Source: Perilla frutescens (Eukaryota > Streptophyta > Magnoliopsida > Lamiales > Lamiaceae). Taken from it: a DNA stretch of 64,000 nucleotides. Positions 49,211-59,538 of this stretch are shown here, piece by piece. The notes below the pieces were generated by a model that made no database searches, was not told the DNA's origin, and saw nothing but the letters and a program-made list of their open reading frames with translations. The DNA lies in contig BRKX01000004.1 of the NCBI GenBank assembly GCA_026008535.1, positions 40,118,501 through 40,182,500 of the forward strand, given 5' to 3'. Positions within the stretch are counted from its first letter, which is position 1. Each line of letters starts with the position of its first letter. The position numbers were made by a program, and so were the translations under genes.

Positions 49211-49856
49211 ATTTCCCCCTTTTTGATGATGTCAAAACTTTGTTGATGATGATGGAAAAACTGCAAGTGTAGCAAGTTTGCTTAAGCAGTTTCAGAGCAA
49301 ATTCAGAATAAGTTTGAAAGAAAATTTGATTCATGATTTTCATTCAAGTATCAGAGCATTTATCATTAGCATTTGTCATTCATACTGTCATTCAAGTATT
49401 AAAACATTTAAGATATGCATGAAATTCAAGTATTAGAGCAATTAGACTTCAAGTTTCAGAGCATTCTCTCATTCTTTCACTTTGGGCATGCTTTAATTCC
49501 TGTATTAGAGCATTTTTCATTCAAGTATTAGAGCATTCAACCATTTTTCATTTAAGTATCAGAGTATTATCAGAGCATTCAACTTAATCATACTTGAAGT
49601 ATCAGAGCATGAGCATTATAAGCATGATCGAAATGTATATTATATATATTCACTTTAAAGCATATTATATTTTCAAGAGTAGTTAAAACTACTAATCTAC
49701 TCCCTGAAAATTGCTCATTTTCTTTCTGCTCGATTCTCCTCTTTCTTGGACTCCTTGCATTCTCCATGCTTCCCCCTGAAGCTGATCTTCCCCCTCATGA
49801 TGAATTTCTCTTTGAATTTGATCCCAAAGAGTTAAGCATCCATCATCTATCTGTCC
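49211..49856 (-). other. 3' untranslated region with polypurine tracts and PBS-complementary repeats
   Basis: The polypurine tract next to the LTR reads AAAAAGGGGGAAAT (49211-49224). Further tracts lie at about 49770-49778, 49788-49796 and 49860-49870. Between them, at 49289-49608, about ten copies of GTATCAGAGC, GTATTAGAGC or close variants occur on the plus strand; in element sense they read GCTCTGATAC. No open frame of interest. Confidence 0.85.
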
Positions 49857-51446
49857 TTATTCCCCCTTTTGGGCATCATCCAAAAGGTGGAATGGGTCGC
49901 ATGATGGTAGCGACAAGTTTGGCAGGAAGGTGAACGCAGTTGCCATATTGTCATCATGAATTGAGGGAACTGAAGGAATTTGCATGGGTGAGGAGAGCCA
50001 TGCATAGGCTTCTTTAATTGTCATGAACTGACCTTGAGCAGAGGAGAGAGAGACTTCTTGCTCTCTGAAGTTCATCGAGGCCAAGTTGTTGAAGATCTCA
50101 TCAGTTGAAGGGATGGGTGGATCATCAACGAAGGGTGTGCATGAGGAGTTGGCCGGTTCATTGTTGGGGAGAGGAGCATCGGCTGGTATGCTCAGCTGGA
50201 TTCGCTTGATCATCGAATCCATTATCTCTGAAAGCGTTGGTGGCGAGGAGAGCGGATGATTCATCCAGTTTCTACTCCATGTTCCTTCATTGACCCAAAA
50301 GGTGGAGCCACGGGTGCGGATGAGGTGGAACATTGTTGACTCATCTAGTTGAAATCGCCATATGTGGTACTGCAGGTACCGCCGCAGTTGGTCAAATAGA
50401 GAGGAGTCTGTGTCCTCAACGAGACCGAAGCAGCTTCTCAGCTGATGGTCTAAAACTGCTTCAAACTCAACCTCAATGGAGTCACGTTGGACTAATGGTA
50501 GAGGTTGGGAGCTGACTGATATTGTAGGCCGATCACTCAGCCTTGAAAGAGGTTCGCTCTCAATCATCAGCTCTCTTTCGTCAGAGGAGCTGACGGGTGC
50601 CTCCAAAGGTGCCTTTCTACGACCTGAGTTGGAAGGCCCTTGTCGACGTGTACGCTTCGGGATCGGATGGCAATAGATAGTGGGGAGCATGTACCTTCTT
50701 TTGAGTTGTTCGCCAGTTGGGATGACCTCATCAAACTGGCTTTGAATGATATGGCTTATGCGACTCATAAACCCGATCTTCTCGCGAAATGAGCCAGTTG
50801 ATGGGTCATATGCTGCTCGCTCTACATTAGCTCACAGTTAACCAAGGATGAAAGAAGCTCAGTCGGCTTTACATCCAAAGTAGAGAGTGGCTGTGAGATG
50901 AGCTTTGATGTCCGAGAATTGGACTGTCTCAAAGTTGCCATGTAGAATATGGCCGGTGATATCTAAGAGTTGGAGGATATCATTGGGCATACTCTCCTTC
51001 ACCCTGTGGAAACAGTCATGGTGGCGGACGTGAGGAAGCTTCCAAGCATCCCATAGTGCGTATTTGCAGGGCAATTGCAGGGTCATGACATCTGGACCAT
51101 CGCCTGGAATGTGAAGGGTAGACATCATCGTCTCTTTCGTCACTGTGATCGTCTTGCTCCGGATGGTAAAAATGATGTTGTCACTGGAGATTGTTGCGTT
51201 GTAATAGAATTCCGCAACATGGGAAGGCAAGTGCTTGAGCAGCACGATCGTAAAAAATGGCAGTAGGCCAGTTGCCTCCAATGGCCTATAGATGCTTTGA
51301 AATGTGTCTGCGCCGAGACGTGCGTTAAGATACTCTAGACTTAGAGTCTTATCTATCTTCAGCTTCTTAATAAGTAGATTTGCATCGACCGTCTGAAATG
51401 GGGGCTTCATATTTGCAAAAAGATGTTGTTTTAGGTTAGAGAGCAA
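49857..51446 (-). pseudogene. Accessory gene B of the Sirevirus-like element
   Basis: Two open frames, 51446-50859 (195 aa) and 50768-49857 (303 aa), are separated by one stop and a frame change near 50850 and read as one former gene. The N-terminal part (ATGLLPFFTIVLLKHL, then LPSHVAEFYYNAT) resembles the 'putative plant transposon protein' domain found after pol in plant copia and other elements. The C-terminal part has a basic KRTRRQGPSNSGRRK stretch, an acidic Ser-rich linker, a helical segment (DQLRRYLQYHIWRFQ) and EGTWSRNWMNHPLSSPPTL. Its stop codon overlaps a polypurine tract. No signal peptide or clear membrane span is seen, so I would not call it env. It is a shorter paralogue of gene A upstream. 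Function unknown. Confidence 0.7.
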
Positions 51447-51946
51447 GTGTTTTTGAGGAGAGAGAGAAGACTAGCAGATGATCAAAGCAAGAGAGAGAAA
51501 GGGTTTGCAGATGATCGGAGCCTTCATCTCTGTGCACATATTTATTTAGCTTTGCACGCAGGAATCGAGGGCACTCGATTGCTTTTCTTAGCTGATCAGC
51601 CATTCAATTTGATGGATGATTAGCTGAATTAATTATGCTTACATCTCAGCTGTTTGATAAAGAGGTAACTTTATGATCTTGTGGTTGAGAAGTAGCGACT
51701 CTGAAAATGGGGTAGTTGCCATAAATAGCAAAATATTTTCTGCATATCTTGCTATTTATATCTCAGTAAAAAATATTTTCTTTTTCAATTTTGAAGAGTT
51801 GATTCAATATCAACGCAGAGATGTTAATTGCAGCATTGTGAGATAGAACCCTATTCAAATTGTAACCGTTGAGTATAATATAAGAAATTTCATAATCGCA
51901 ATGGTAAGAATGTAATTATGATAAGCTTTGAAAAATTAAAAAAAAC

Positions 51947-54900
51947 TTATCCGGATTCAGTTGGGATACAGTCCAACTGATTGACTGCTTCGGCGATTGA
52001 ATGATCAATTGAGTCTCGCTTCTCAGTTGTCACTGAAGAACTGGCTGAAGTTGAAGCTGTAATTGAACTGAATTGATTAGTTAGCTTGATCAGTTGCTTG
52101 GCTCTCAGTAGACAGTTTCTGCTTCTTGAAGGGCCTAGCCGGACTGGCTGCACTACTTCTATTGGAGAGAGTTTTGGTCTTTAGCAGTTCAGGCCTTGCA
52201 GTCCTCCGGGCTTGATGAAGGTGAAGCTGGATGGCAACTGACGAGTTTTTCATCCTTTGACTAAAGGATTGTGAAGTTCCCTTTGGCGATGATCGAAACT
52301 AATCATTTTTCATAGGCACGCATGCCTTTTGAGCTAGATGTGAGCATTGGAGTGACATAGCTCTTAGATAGGAGGCTTGGTGATGTGGCAGTGTCTTCAT
52401 CATCACTATCGCTCTCGTCAGTACGCCTTGGATTCTTCTGGGTAGCCACAACTTCAGTTTGTGATAGATGTGGTTCTATCCTTTCAACGATCGGTGAAGT
52501 TTGTCGGGATGGCTCAGCTGACTGACTTGATAGATTATCAAAGTTCAGTTTTTAACAAAGCGAGCCAGTTGGGCAGTTGACTGGTTGATCTGCAGTTCCA
52601 ACTGCTTGAGGCACGATGTTGGTCTTGATTTCTGCTAATAAGACAGTGGCTGGAATCTTGTTGACAAACCGATAATTCATGATGTGCTGGACTTGCACAA
52701 TGGTTGGAGGGAATGGATTTGACGATCCTATCCATTTAATGCTCCATGTTTCTTCACGTTGCCAGTAGCTCATGCCATGAAAGGCAGTTAGCAAGAAGTG
52801 AGACTAGATGGACATAGAATGTCTCTAGTTATACCAGTAGAAATACCGGTGGAGTTGTTTGAACAACTCTTGATTACGTTGTGCAACGAAGGCAAAGTGA
52901 GTGAAAAGGAGATTGGTCACTTCCTTTTGTGCACCTTTGACGGCATATTCACCACTATAAAAAGTGCGAATATTCTCTTCAGTTAGCTGGAGAGGAGGGC
53001 ATGTACTTCTGAAGTAGTCCGCTCCGTAGTTTGGATGAGGGATTCCAATGAATGGAATAAGCTCATCTGGATCAGAGCAAACCTGGAAATCAACTGGTGA
53101 TCCGTTCTTTGATTTTGGAGACTGAATGGCGTTGGCAGTTGAGTTGCTCGAAGAGGGGTTGCATGTCTTGGCTTTGGCTTTTCTCTTTTTCCTTAGTGAC
53201 TGAAGATGAGCAGTTCCTTTCTTGGGAATCCAGTCAGAGATAAGAACTGGTAGTGACTCATCATTTGGAACCTTCAGCAGGTCTTCAAGTATTTTACTCA
53301 TTCTTAGAACAAGTCCAACCTTGGACTCAAATTTACCAGAGTTCTTTGAGTCAGAGGCCTTGATGACTTGATACTTGAATTGTTGGAAGACAAATTATGC
53401 CTAGTTTGTTTGTCGCCCTTCAGCAAGGTGAATCATAACCTTGTATCTCTCTTGGGTGAGTTGACTCAGACTTCCAATCACCCCGAACATCATCTTGTTC
53501 GTTATGTCAAGTAGAACTCCATACTCGGGCTTCAGGTCAGTTTTAGCGGTTGTAAAACTGAATTGCTTGTCGCAGGTTGAAGCTTTCCATTTTCTCCAGT
53601 ACAACTCTACAGATTCCTTTAGATCTTGAACGATGAACCTTCCTGTGGGAGTTGGAACACTTCTCCAATTGTTTTTTCAGTGATTTGAAGTGGTCATCCT
53701 TGAAACACTGATGACACTATCTTTCCATCTACAGATAATTTTGCTGGACTTTCATGTTTTCGATCAATTCCTTGAATTGTTTTGACTCTTTGCCTGATTT
53801 CTGCTTCTTTGTTTGTTTGATATATCGTCGAGTCTTTTCTATATTTGGCTGATGCTCTTCAATCTCTTGATCTGCATCCAGCTGATGCTTTACACTTTGA
53901 TAATTAGCAGCTGGTTTCTCAACTGTCTCAGATTGAGTTGGTGAAGCTGCTTTCTGCTCAGTTTGACCCTTTCTAGAGTCCTTTTTATCATCATCTCCTT
54001 CGGTTGATTACTTGTATATCTGAATGATGCGAAGGATATCATCTGAGTCGGAGTTTGATTGAACCTCTGACTCCACCATTATAGCTTTTCTTTTACCCCT
54101 TGTTATTGGAGTAGATGGGATTAGCTTCTGCCGCAATTTTGGTTGTGATTCCCTGATCGTTAGTGAAGGTAGTGCAGTTGTATTTATTATAGGGATAAAG
54201 TCATCAGGATCAATCTGTTGAGGATGAGTCACCTTAATCATCTCATCAGGAAGAAGGTACTCCAGGATGGAGCTTACTCTGTTGAGAATGTTCATCTTTT
54301 GTGGAAAGCGCCCTGAGCTTTTGGTTCTAGTTTCCACATTGTCCACAAGCTTCTTTAATTGTCGAAAGAAGTATAGAGGCCAGTTGACTCTCTTTTCTTC
54401 CCAGATTGCATTGCAGATTCTGTACTTTATTTCTGACATGCTGGATTGATCTTCACATGATGCTATCATCATTCTCACAACCACTGCTGCTAGTACTTGA
54501 AATTCTTTTCCAAAGTTGAACACAGAATGGTTGATGTGATATCTTTCCTCAAAGTGAATCGTTGCCCATCTGTCGTAGCAGTCTTTAGCATCAAGTTCTA
54601 TTTCTTCAACATTATCTCCTTTATCTGGGAGATCAAATACCATTTTTAACACTGATGGAGTGATTGTGATTTCTTGCCCTCGAACTTCTGTTTTGAATTC
54701 CAGAGGGTTCTCTGTGCTCGTTGAGTTGAGGAAAAACTTGGCAACTGCCTCTGGATATATCTGAGCGGGTATATCCTTAGTGAATGTCTTCAGCCCAGAA
54801 TTTTCAATTGACTGAATAATTCCTTCACAATAGCTGGGAATATTAGAGAATTTCCTGAAGTTGTCTCTGCTGAGTATCTTGTCATGATACAGATCCTTGC

Positions 54901-54976
54901 AGAAGACTGTGGAGTCTTCCCTGGTGACTTTGAAATTGAACTTCCTTCGATGAGGATTGGTTGAGAATAGAGTCAT
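51947..54976 (-). pseudogene. Accessory gene A of the Sirevirus-like element
   Basis: Begins with a 322-aa open frame (54976-54008) and continues past one in-frame TAA into a Lys/Glu/Gln-rich linker (to ~53720). Frames at 53604-53401, 53301-52825 and 52794-52552 follow, then a Ser/Thr-rich tail to 51947; stops and frameshifts separate them. The N-terminal part (SGLKTFTKDIPAQIYPEAV, then FFLNST, ITPSVLKMVFDLPDKGDN) corresponds to the plant-transposon-protein-like domain. The later part has KKRKAKAKT and EETWSIKWIGSSNPFPPTI. Both halves align in the same order with gene B, so the gene was duplicated in tandem. A TATAAAAAGG box at 55095-55104 is about 120 bases upstream of its ATG. Confidence 0.7.
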
Positions 54977-55094
54977 GATGAAGGTGTAATTTTAGGGGTG
55001 GGGAGTTAATCTGGAAGGCTTTGAGCTCTGGATGGAGATGAGATAGAAAAGTCGGTAGTATAAGGTGTGAAGCTTATCTTGAAGACTTAGCCGA

Positions 55095-55104
55095 CCTTTT
55101 TATA
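55095..55104 (-). promoter_or_regulatory. Candidate internal TATA box before accessory gene A
   Basis: TATAAAAAGG on the minus strand lies ~120 bases before the gene A ATG. AACGG (or CCGTT) pentamers occur at about 55123, 55154, 55203 and 55239, directly upstream. Whether it is used is unknown. Confidence 0.4.
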
Positions 55105-55723
55105 GAGAGATTGGGCTCATCCAACGGTTGTGTCGCTTCATATGCCTAATTTTAACGGTCGGATTAAATCAATTGACCCGTCGATTGGCCTTTCATTTCT
55201 ATCCGTTGGGGATAAATTGAAGGAGGAGAGAGAAAGTCAACGGTAATATTTGAGTGACACGTGTTTTTACCATTTTCACTATTGAAACTTTTTGAACTTA
55301 TCTTTTCTCTCTGGCAGTTTCTCCTTGGCTTGAAACTGATTACGTCATCAGTTAGCTTCGACTATAATTGATGATCTTTCTATTGATCAGTTTCAACTGA
55401 GATATCTTCTCATCAGTTCTGAACTGGTCTTGACTGCTTGGACCTTCATTCAGCTGCTTCTCAGTTCAGCTGGTCTTTTGAACTGTTGTCTCCTTTTGAG
55501 TTGATTTCAGTTCTTATGATTCCTTCATCAGTTTGATCAGTTTGCAGCTGGTATGTTTTGCACAGCTGACTGGATCATCAGTTTGAGCGATTGAACTGAT
55601 GATTTAGTTGAGCTCATGGGGTAAACTGATCATCTCCAGTTTACTTTTCTCTCCATATCTTATTGCTTTTACTTCAAACTGATGGCTCATGTGTCCAACT
55701 GATCAGTTTCTCGCCTTTTTGGT
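55105..55723. other. Spacer between RNase H and accessory gene A
   Basis: Non-coding. 55280-55720 is packed with CAGTT, AACTGA and CAGCTG strings in the same style as the LTR at 48720-49060; upstream of the TATA-like box lie the AACGG motifs. Confidence 0.6.
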
Positions 55724-57262
55724 TCAGTTCCTCTCTTCAGCTGGAATGTATTCATGACCTTTTTCTTCCAGTTGATCATCTTTATCCTGTGATGCCAGCT
55801 CAAGTAGTCCCAGCTGTATGCATAGCTCCATAAACCTTGCTTCAAGTAATGGTTTGGTGAAGATGTCAGCTATCTGCTTCTCCGTGTTGACATATTTGAT
55901 GCATATATCTTTCTTCTCGATGTGCTCTCTGATGAAGTGATGTCTTATATCAATGTGCTTGGTTCTTGAATGTAGAACTGGATTTTGAGATATTGCAATT
56001 GCACTATTGTTGTCATAGTAGATAGGGACTTCTTCAGTTTCAACTTTGTAGTCCTTCAACTGTTGCTTCATCCAGAGTATCTGAGCACAGCAGCTTCCAG
56101 CAGCTACATATTCTGCTTCAGTTGTTGACGTGGCAACTGAGTGCTGCTTCTTGCTAAACCAGGATATCAGTTTGCTTCCCAGAAACTGACATGTTCCACT
56201 GGTGCTTTTTCTGTCAATTTTGCATCCACCAAAGTCTGAGTCTAAATAACCAATTAGACTCAAACTGTCATCTCTGGGATACCATAGTCCAAGATTTATT
56301 GTTCCTTTGAGATATTTGATAATCCTCTTAGCTGCTTCAAGGTGTCTTTTCTTTGGGTTAGCTTGAAACTGCGCACATAGACCGACTGAATAAGAGGTAT
56401 CTGGCCAGCTAGCTATTAAGTAAATTAGCGACCCAATGATTCCTCTATAATATGTTTGGCTAACTGATTCTCCTTCTTCGTCGAGAGTTAGCTGAACTGA
56501 TGTGTTCATAGGAATCTTGAGAGTTTTTCCTTTGCTTACTCCAAACTTTTTGACTAGCTCCTTGGTGTACTTTGCCTGGCTGATAAAGATCCCATCTTTC
56601 AGCTGTTTCACTTGGAGTCCTAGGAAGAATGTCATTTCTCCCATCATGCTCATCTCAAATTCACTTTGCATCAGTTGAGCTAATCGGGTGCATAGATATT
56701 TGCCTTTTGATCCAAAAATTATGTCATCCATATAAATTTGAACCATTAAGATCTCAGTTGATCGTTCTATTCGGAATAGAGTTCGATCAATGACTCCCTT
56801 TTGAAACCCATTTTTCAACAAAAATGTTGTGAGAGTTTCATACCATGCTCTAGGAGCTTGTTTCAATCTATAGAGGGCTTTCTTCAGTTTGAAGACCTGA
56901 TCACCAATTTGAAAGCCTGGCGGTTGCTCGACATACACGTCCTCCTTGGGCATTCCTTGAAGAAAAGCACTCTTGACATCCATTTGGTAGACTGTGAAAT
57001 TGAAGTGAGCTGCATAGGCTAGGAACAATCTGATGGCTTCCAATCTTGCAACTGGTGCGAATATCTCATCAAAGTCAATCCCTTCACTTTGTAAGTATCC
57101 TTTGGCTACCAGTCTAGCCTTGTTCCTTGTGATCACTCCTTGTTCATCCAATTTGTTGTGAAAAACCCATTTTGTACCAATGACCTTCTGGGTTTTTGGT
57201 CTATCAATAAGAAACCATACGTCATTTCTTGTGAACTGATTCAGTTCTTCTTGCATGGCCAT
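55724..57262 (-). CDS. pol: Reverse transcriptase-RNase H of the Sirevirus-like element
   Basis: A 512-codon frame without interruption. It starts within RT at AMQEELNQFTRNDVW and includes KWVFHNKLDEQG, KARLVAKGYLQSEGIDF, YQMDVKSAFLQG, a YRLKQAPRAWY motif (Arg for the usual Gly) and the catalytic IYMDDIIFGS with YMDD at residues 177-180. The family usually has YVDD, so Val is replaced by Met. RNase H follows with SDFGGCKIDRKSTSG, TTEAEYVAAGS, YYDNNSAIA and HHFIREH, and the usual ADIFTKPL end. Its product would copy element RNA into DNA in the particle. A frameshift upstream near 57340 cuts it from integrase, so it is not expressed as part of an intact polyprotein. Confidence 0.93.
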   Translation of the reverse strand: MAMQEELNQFTRNDVWFLIDRPKTQKVIGTKWVFHNKLDEQGVITRNKARLVAKGYLQSEGIDFDEIFAPVARLEAIRLFLAYAAHFNFTVYQMDVKSAFLQGMPKEDVYVEQPPGFQIGDQVFKLKKALYRLKQAPRAWYETLTTFLLKNGFQKGVIDRTLFRIERSTEILMVQIYMDDIIFGSKGKYLCTRLAQLMQSEFEMSMMGEMTFFLGLQVKQLKDGIFISQAKYTKELVKKFGVSKGKTLKIPMNTSVQLTLDEEGESVSQTYYRGIIGSLIYLIASWPDTSYSVGLCAQFQANPKKRHLEAAKRIIKYLKGTINLGLWYPRDDSLSLIGYLDSDFGGCKIDRKSTSGTCQFLGSKLISWFSKKQHSVATSTTEAEYVAAGSCCAQILWMKQQLKDYKVETEEVPIYYDNNSAIAISQNPVLHSRTKHIDIRHHFIREHIEKKDICIKYVNTEKQIADIFTKPLLEARFMELCIQLGLLELASQDKDDQLEEKGHEYIPAEERN

Positions 57263-57279
57263 GATCCAGTCTGAATCTT

Positions 57280-58317
57280 CTAAGGCTTCCTTGATGTTTG
57301 CTGGTTCAGTTTGAGATATGAAGCATGTGAATAGTGCATGCTCAGTTGAACTTCTGGTTTGGACTGACTTCTTGGATTACCAACTATCTTGTCAGTTGGA
57401 TGGCTTCGGAGCCATTTGGGCAAGATAGCCTCAGCTAGATCTTCCGCTGGCTCTTCAATGGTGACATCATCAGTCGCCCTTTCATCAGTTAGTTTGGTAT
57501 TTTCGTCAGTTCTTCCCCCTATTTTAGTTGTGGGATTTATGGTCTCAGCACGATTTGTGTCTTCATTGACCATATTGTTCTCAACTGGTTTAGTACCAGT
57601 TTCATTACCTTCTTCTAGTGAAACATCAAGCCGCTCTGGAACAATGTGATCCACATAGTCCTGCGAGTTCTTAGTTTCACTAGGTAGTTCTTGAAGTGAT
57701 GTGTCTATTCTTTCTTTGTTCCTATATTCATTAGCAAATTCATCAAATACCACATGACATGTTATTTCCACAACAAGAGTTCGTTTATTGAACACTCTGT
57801 AAGCTTGTGCATGAGGAGAGCTATATCCAAGAAATATTCCCTCATCAGCTTTAGCACTAAAAGCTTTCAATTGAGTCTTGCCATTGTTGTGAATATAACA
57901 CTTACAGCCAAATATTTTAAAATATGAGATAGAAGGTTTACGACCCTTATACAGTTCATAGGGTGTTTTGTCATGTGCAGCTACAATGGCACTTCAGTTT
58001 TGAGTATGGCAAGTTGTGTTGACTGCTTCAGCCCAGTAACCTTCAGCTATGTTGGCATCAGCTATCATTGCTCAAGCTGCTTCTTTGAGTGTCCGGTTAC
58101 GCCATTCGGCTACACCATTTTATTGTGGAGTTCTTGTAGCTGAGTGTTCATGTGTGATTCCAAGCTGACTGAGAAAGCTGATCATTTGTTGATTCATAAA
58201 TTCAGTTCTATTATCGGAGCGAATCCTTTGAACTGATCTTTCCTTTTCAGTTTGTAGCCTTCTGATCAGTGTTGTTAGCTTGTCATAAGTTTCATCTTTG
58301 CTCCTCAAGAATTCTAC
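57280..58317 (-). pseudogene. Integrase core and C-terminus, broken
   Basis: Continues PR-IN after a TGA at 58318 where Trp is usual (YT-stop-VEFL). It contains IRSDNRTEFMNQQM, then TPQ and a TAA where Gln is expected before NGVAE, a TGA in place of Arg in the next helix, and YELYKGRKPSISYFKIFGC (57900-57960). The frame 57870-57280 covers the IN C-terminal region (GYSSPHAQAYRVFNKRT) and an acidic linker. Every stop is one transition from the expected codon. Confidence 0.88.
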
Positions 58318-59046
58318 TCATGTATATCTTGAGAAATCATCAACTACTACGAGAGTGAATCTTTTGCCCTTTGGAGTTTGTGGTCTAACTGGACCAAACA
58401 AATCCATATGTAGCAGTTGGAGACAATCAGTTGTTCCTGGTGGGTGACTCTTATTCTTGAATGATGATTTTACCTGTTTCCCTTTTTGACATGGCCCACA
58501 TACGTTTGTTTTCTTGTATATTTCCTTGGAAAGCCCCTCAACTAGCTCTTTTTTGACTAGGTAGTTGATTATTTTGAAGTTGAGGTGGTTCAGTCGTCGA
58601 TGCCATAGCCAGCTTGCTTCAGTTGATCCTTTTGAAAGGAAGCAAGCTTCTGAGTAGCCGGTTGACCAGTCAACAATGTACATGTTACCTCTTCTTATGT
58701 CAGTGAGAAGAATTACTCCAGTTGACTTGTCTCTTATGCTGCAGGAGTCTTTAGTGAAGTCACCTGAGTATCCATTGTCGCACAGCTGGCTGATGCTAAG
58801 TAGTTTGTGCTTCAGTCCATCCACGTGGGAGACTCCATTTACCATTACTTTTCCCTTGACTACGAACCCTTCTCCAATGGTTCGGCTTTTAGAGTTGTCT
58901 CCAAATATGACAAGTGGACCCTTGACTTTTTCATAACCGTCGAGATCTTCTCTGTCTCCGGTCATATGCTTGGAGCACCCGCTATCTAGATACCAAATGT
59001 CTTTGGCTTTCTTCATAGATATGATGATCTTGTCCTGCAAAAACAA
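58318..59046 (-). pseudogene. Protease and integrase N-terminus
   Basis: Begins at QDKIIISMKK and has the protease motif WYLDSGCSKHMTGD (about 58970), the integrase zinc-binding part LWHRRLNHLNF...VCGPCQKGK (58600-58480), and the first core aspartate in LLHMDLFGP (about 58410), ending at FSRYT before a TGA. The frame is open for 242 codons. Directly upstream the sequence reads TTGTTTTTGCAG after a TAA stop, which looks like a splice acceptor. Confidence 0.88.
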
Positions 59047-59538
59047 GGATTAGCATTTAGGGACCCGTTTTATATCGGGTCCTTGTTGATTCATCAAGCT
59101 TTTTGGAATCCAAACTTGCCAAACATTTGGCTTCTTATCATTCAGAGATCCAACTGACTTGGATCGCCTGATCAGTTTAGATTTTCTCTCAACTCTTCTA
59201 TTCTGATTTGAATCAATTGAGTAATACCTGCGTTGAGAGTTAGTTGGATAAAACAGTTCAACTAAGATGCTTTGGTCTTGAGACCTTTGAGTTTTATGAT
59301 CAGACCAGTGTTTTGTATGTTTCTAGTTTATTGGAATGAACCTTTTTGGCTCATTTATGGAATCTAGGTACTCATTATAATGATGATAGGGTTCAAACGA
59401 GTTTCTTTGATCTCTCCTGTAGGTGTTCTGATTGAACTTCTTGGTAGGATAGGCTTGAGATCCAAACTGATTTTTCTTTCTAAAGAGGGTTGATCTATCA
59501 GTTTATCTTGGGAGCATTCTTTGTTGAGATGATGGTCT
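59047..59538 (-). pseudogene. Gag C-terminal tail / Gag-Pol junction, decayed
   Basis: In the gag frame, three stops (CAATAA, AGATAA, AACTAG) interrupt an Asn/Arg/Tyr-rich tail. It ends in PNVWQVWIPKSLMNQQGPD and PKC followed by TAA. The VWIPK-type motif is typical of the segment before protease in this group. Confidence 0.75.

Noticed and set aside
49289..49608. Regularly spaced short repeats considered as a CRISPR-like array or tRNA genes
   Set aside because: Spacing is irregular, the sequence is a plant transposon, and only the last ten bases of a tRNA are mimicked; no cloverleaf can be formed.
49857..51446. Envelope gene call for the ORFs after pol
   Set aside because: No signal peptide, transmembrane segment or furin-type site is visible; position alone does not justify the name env.
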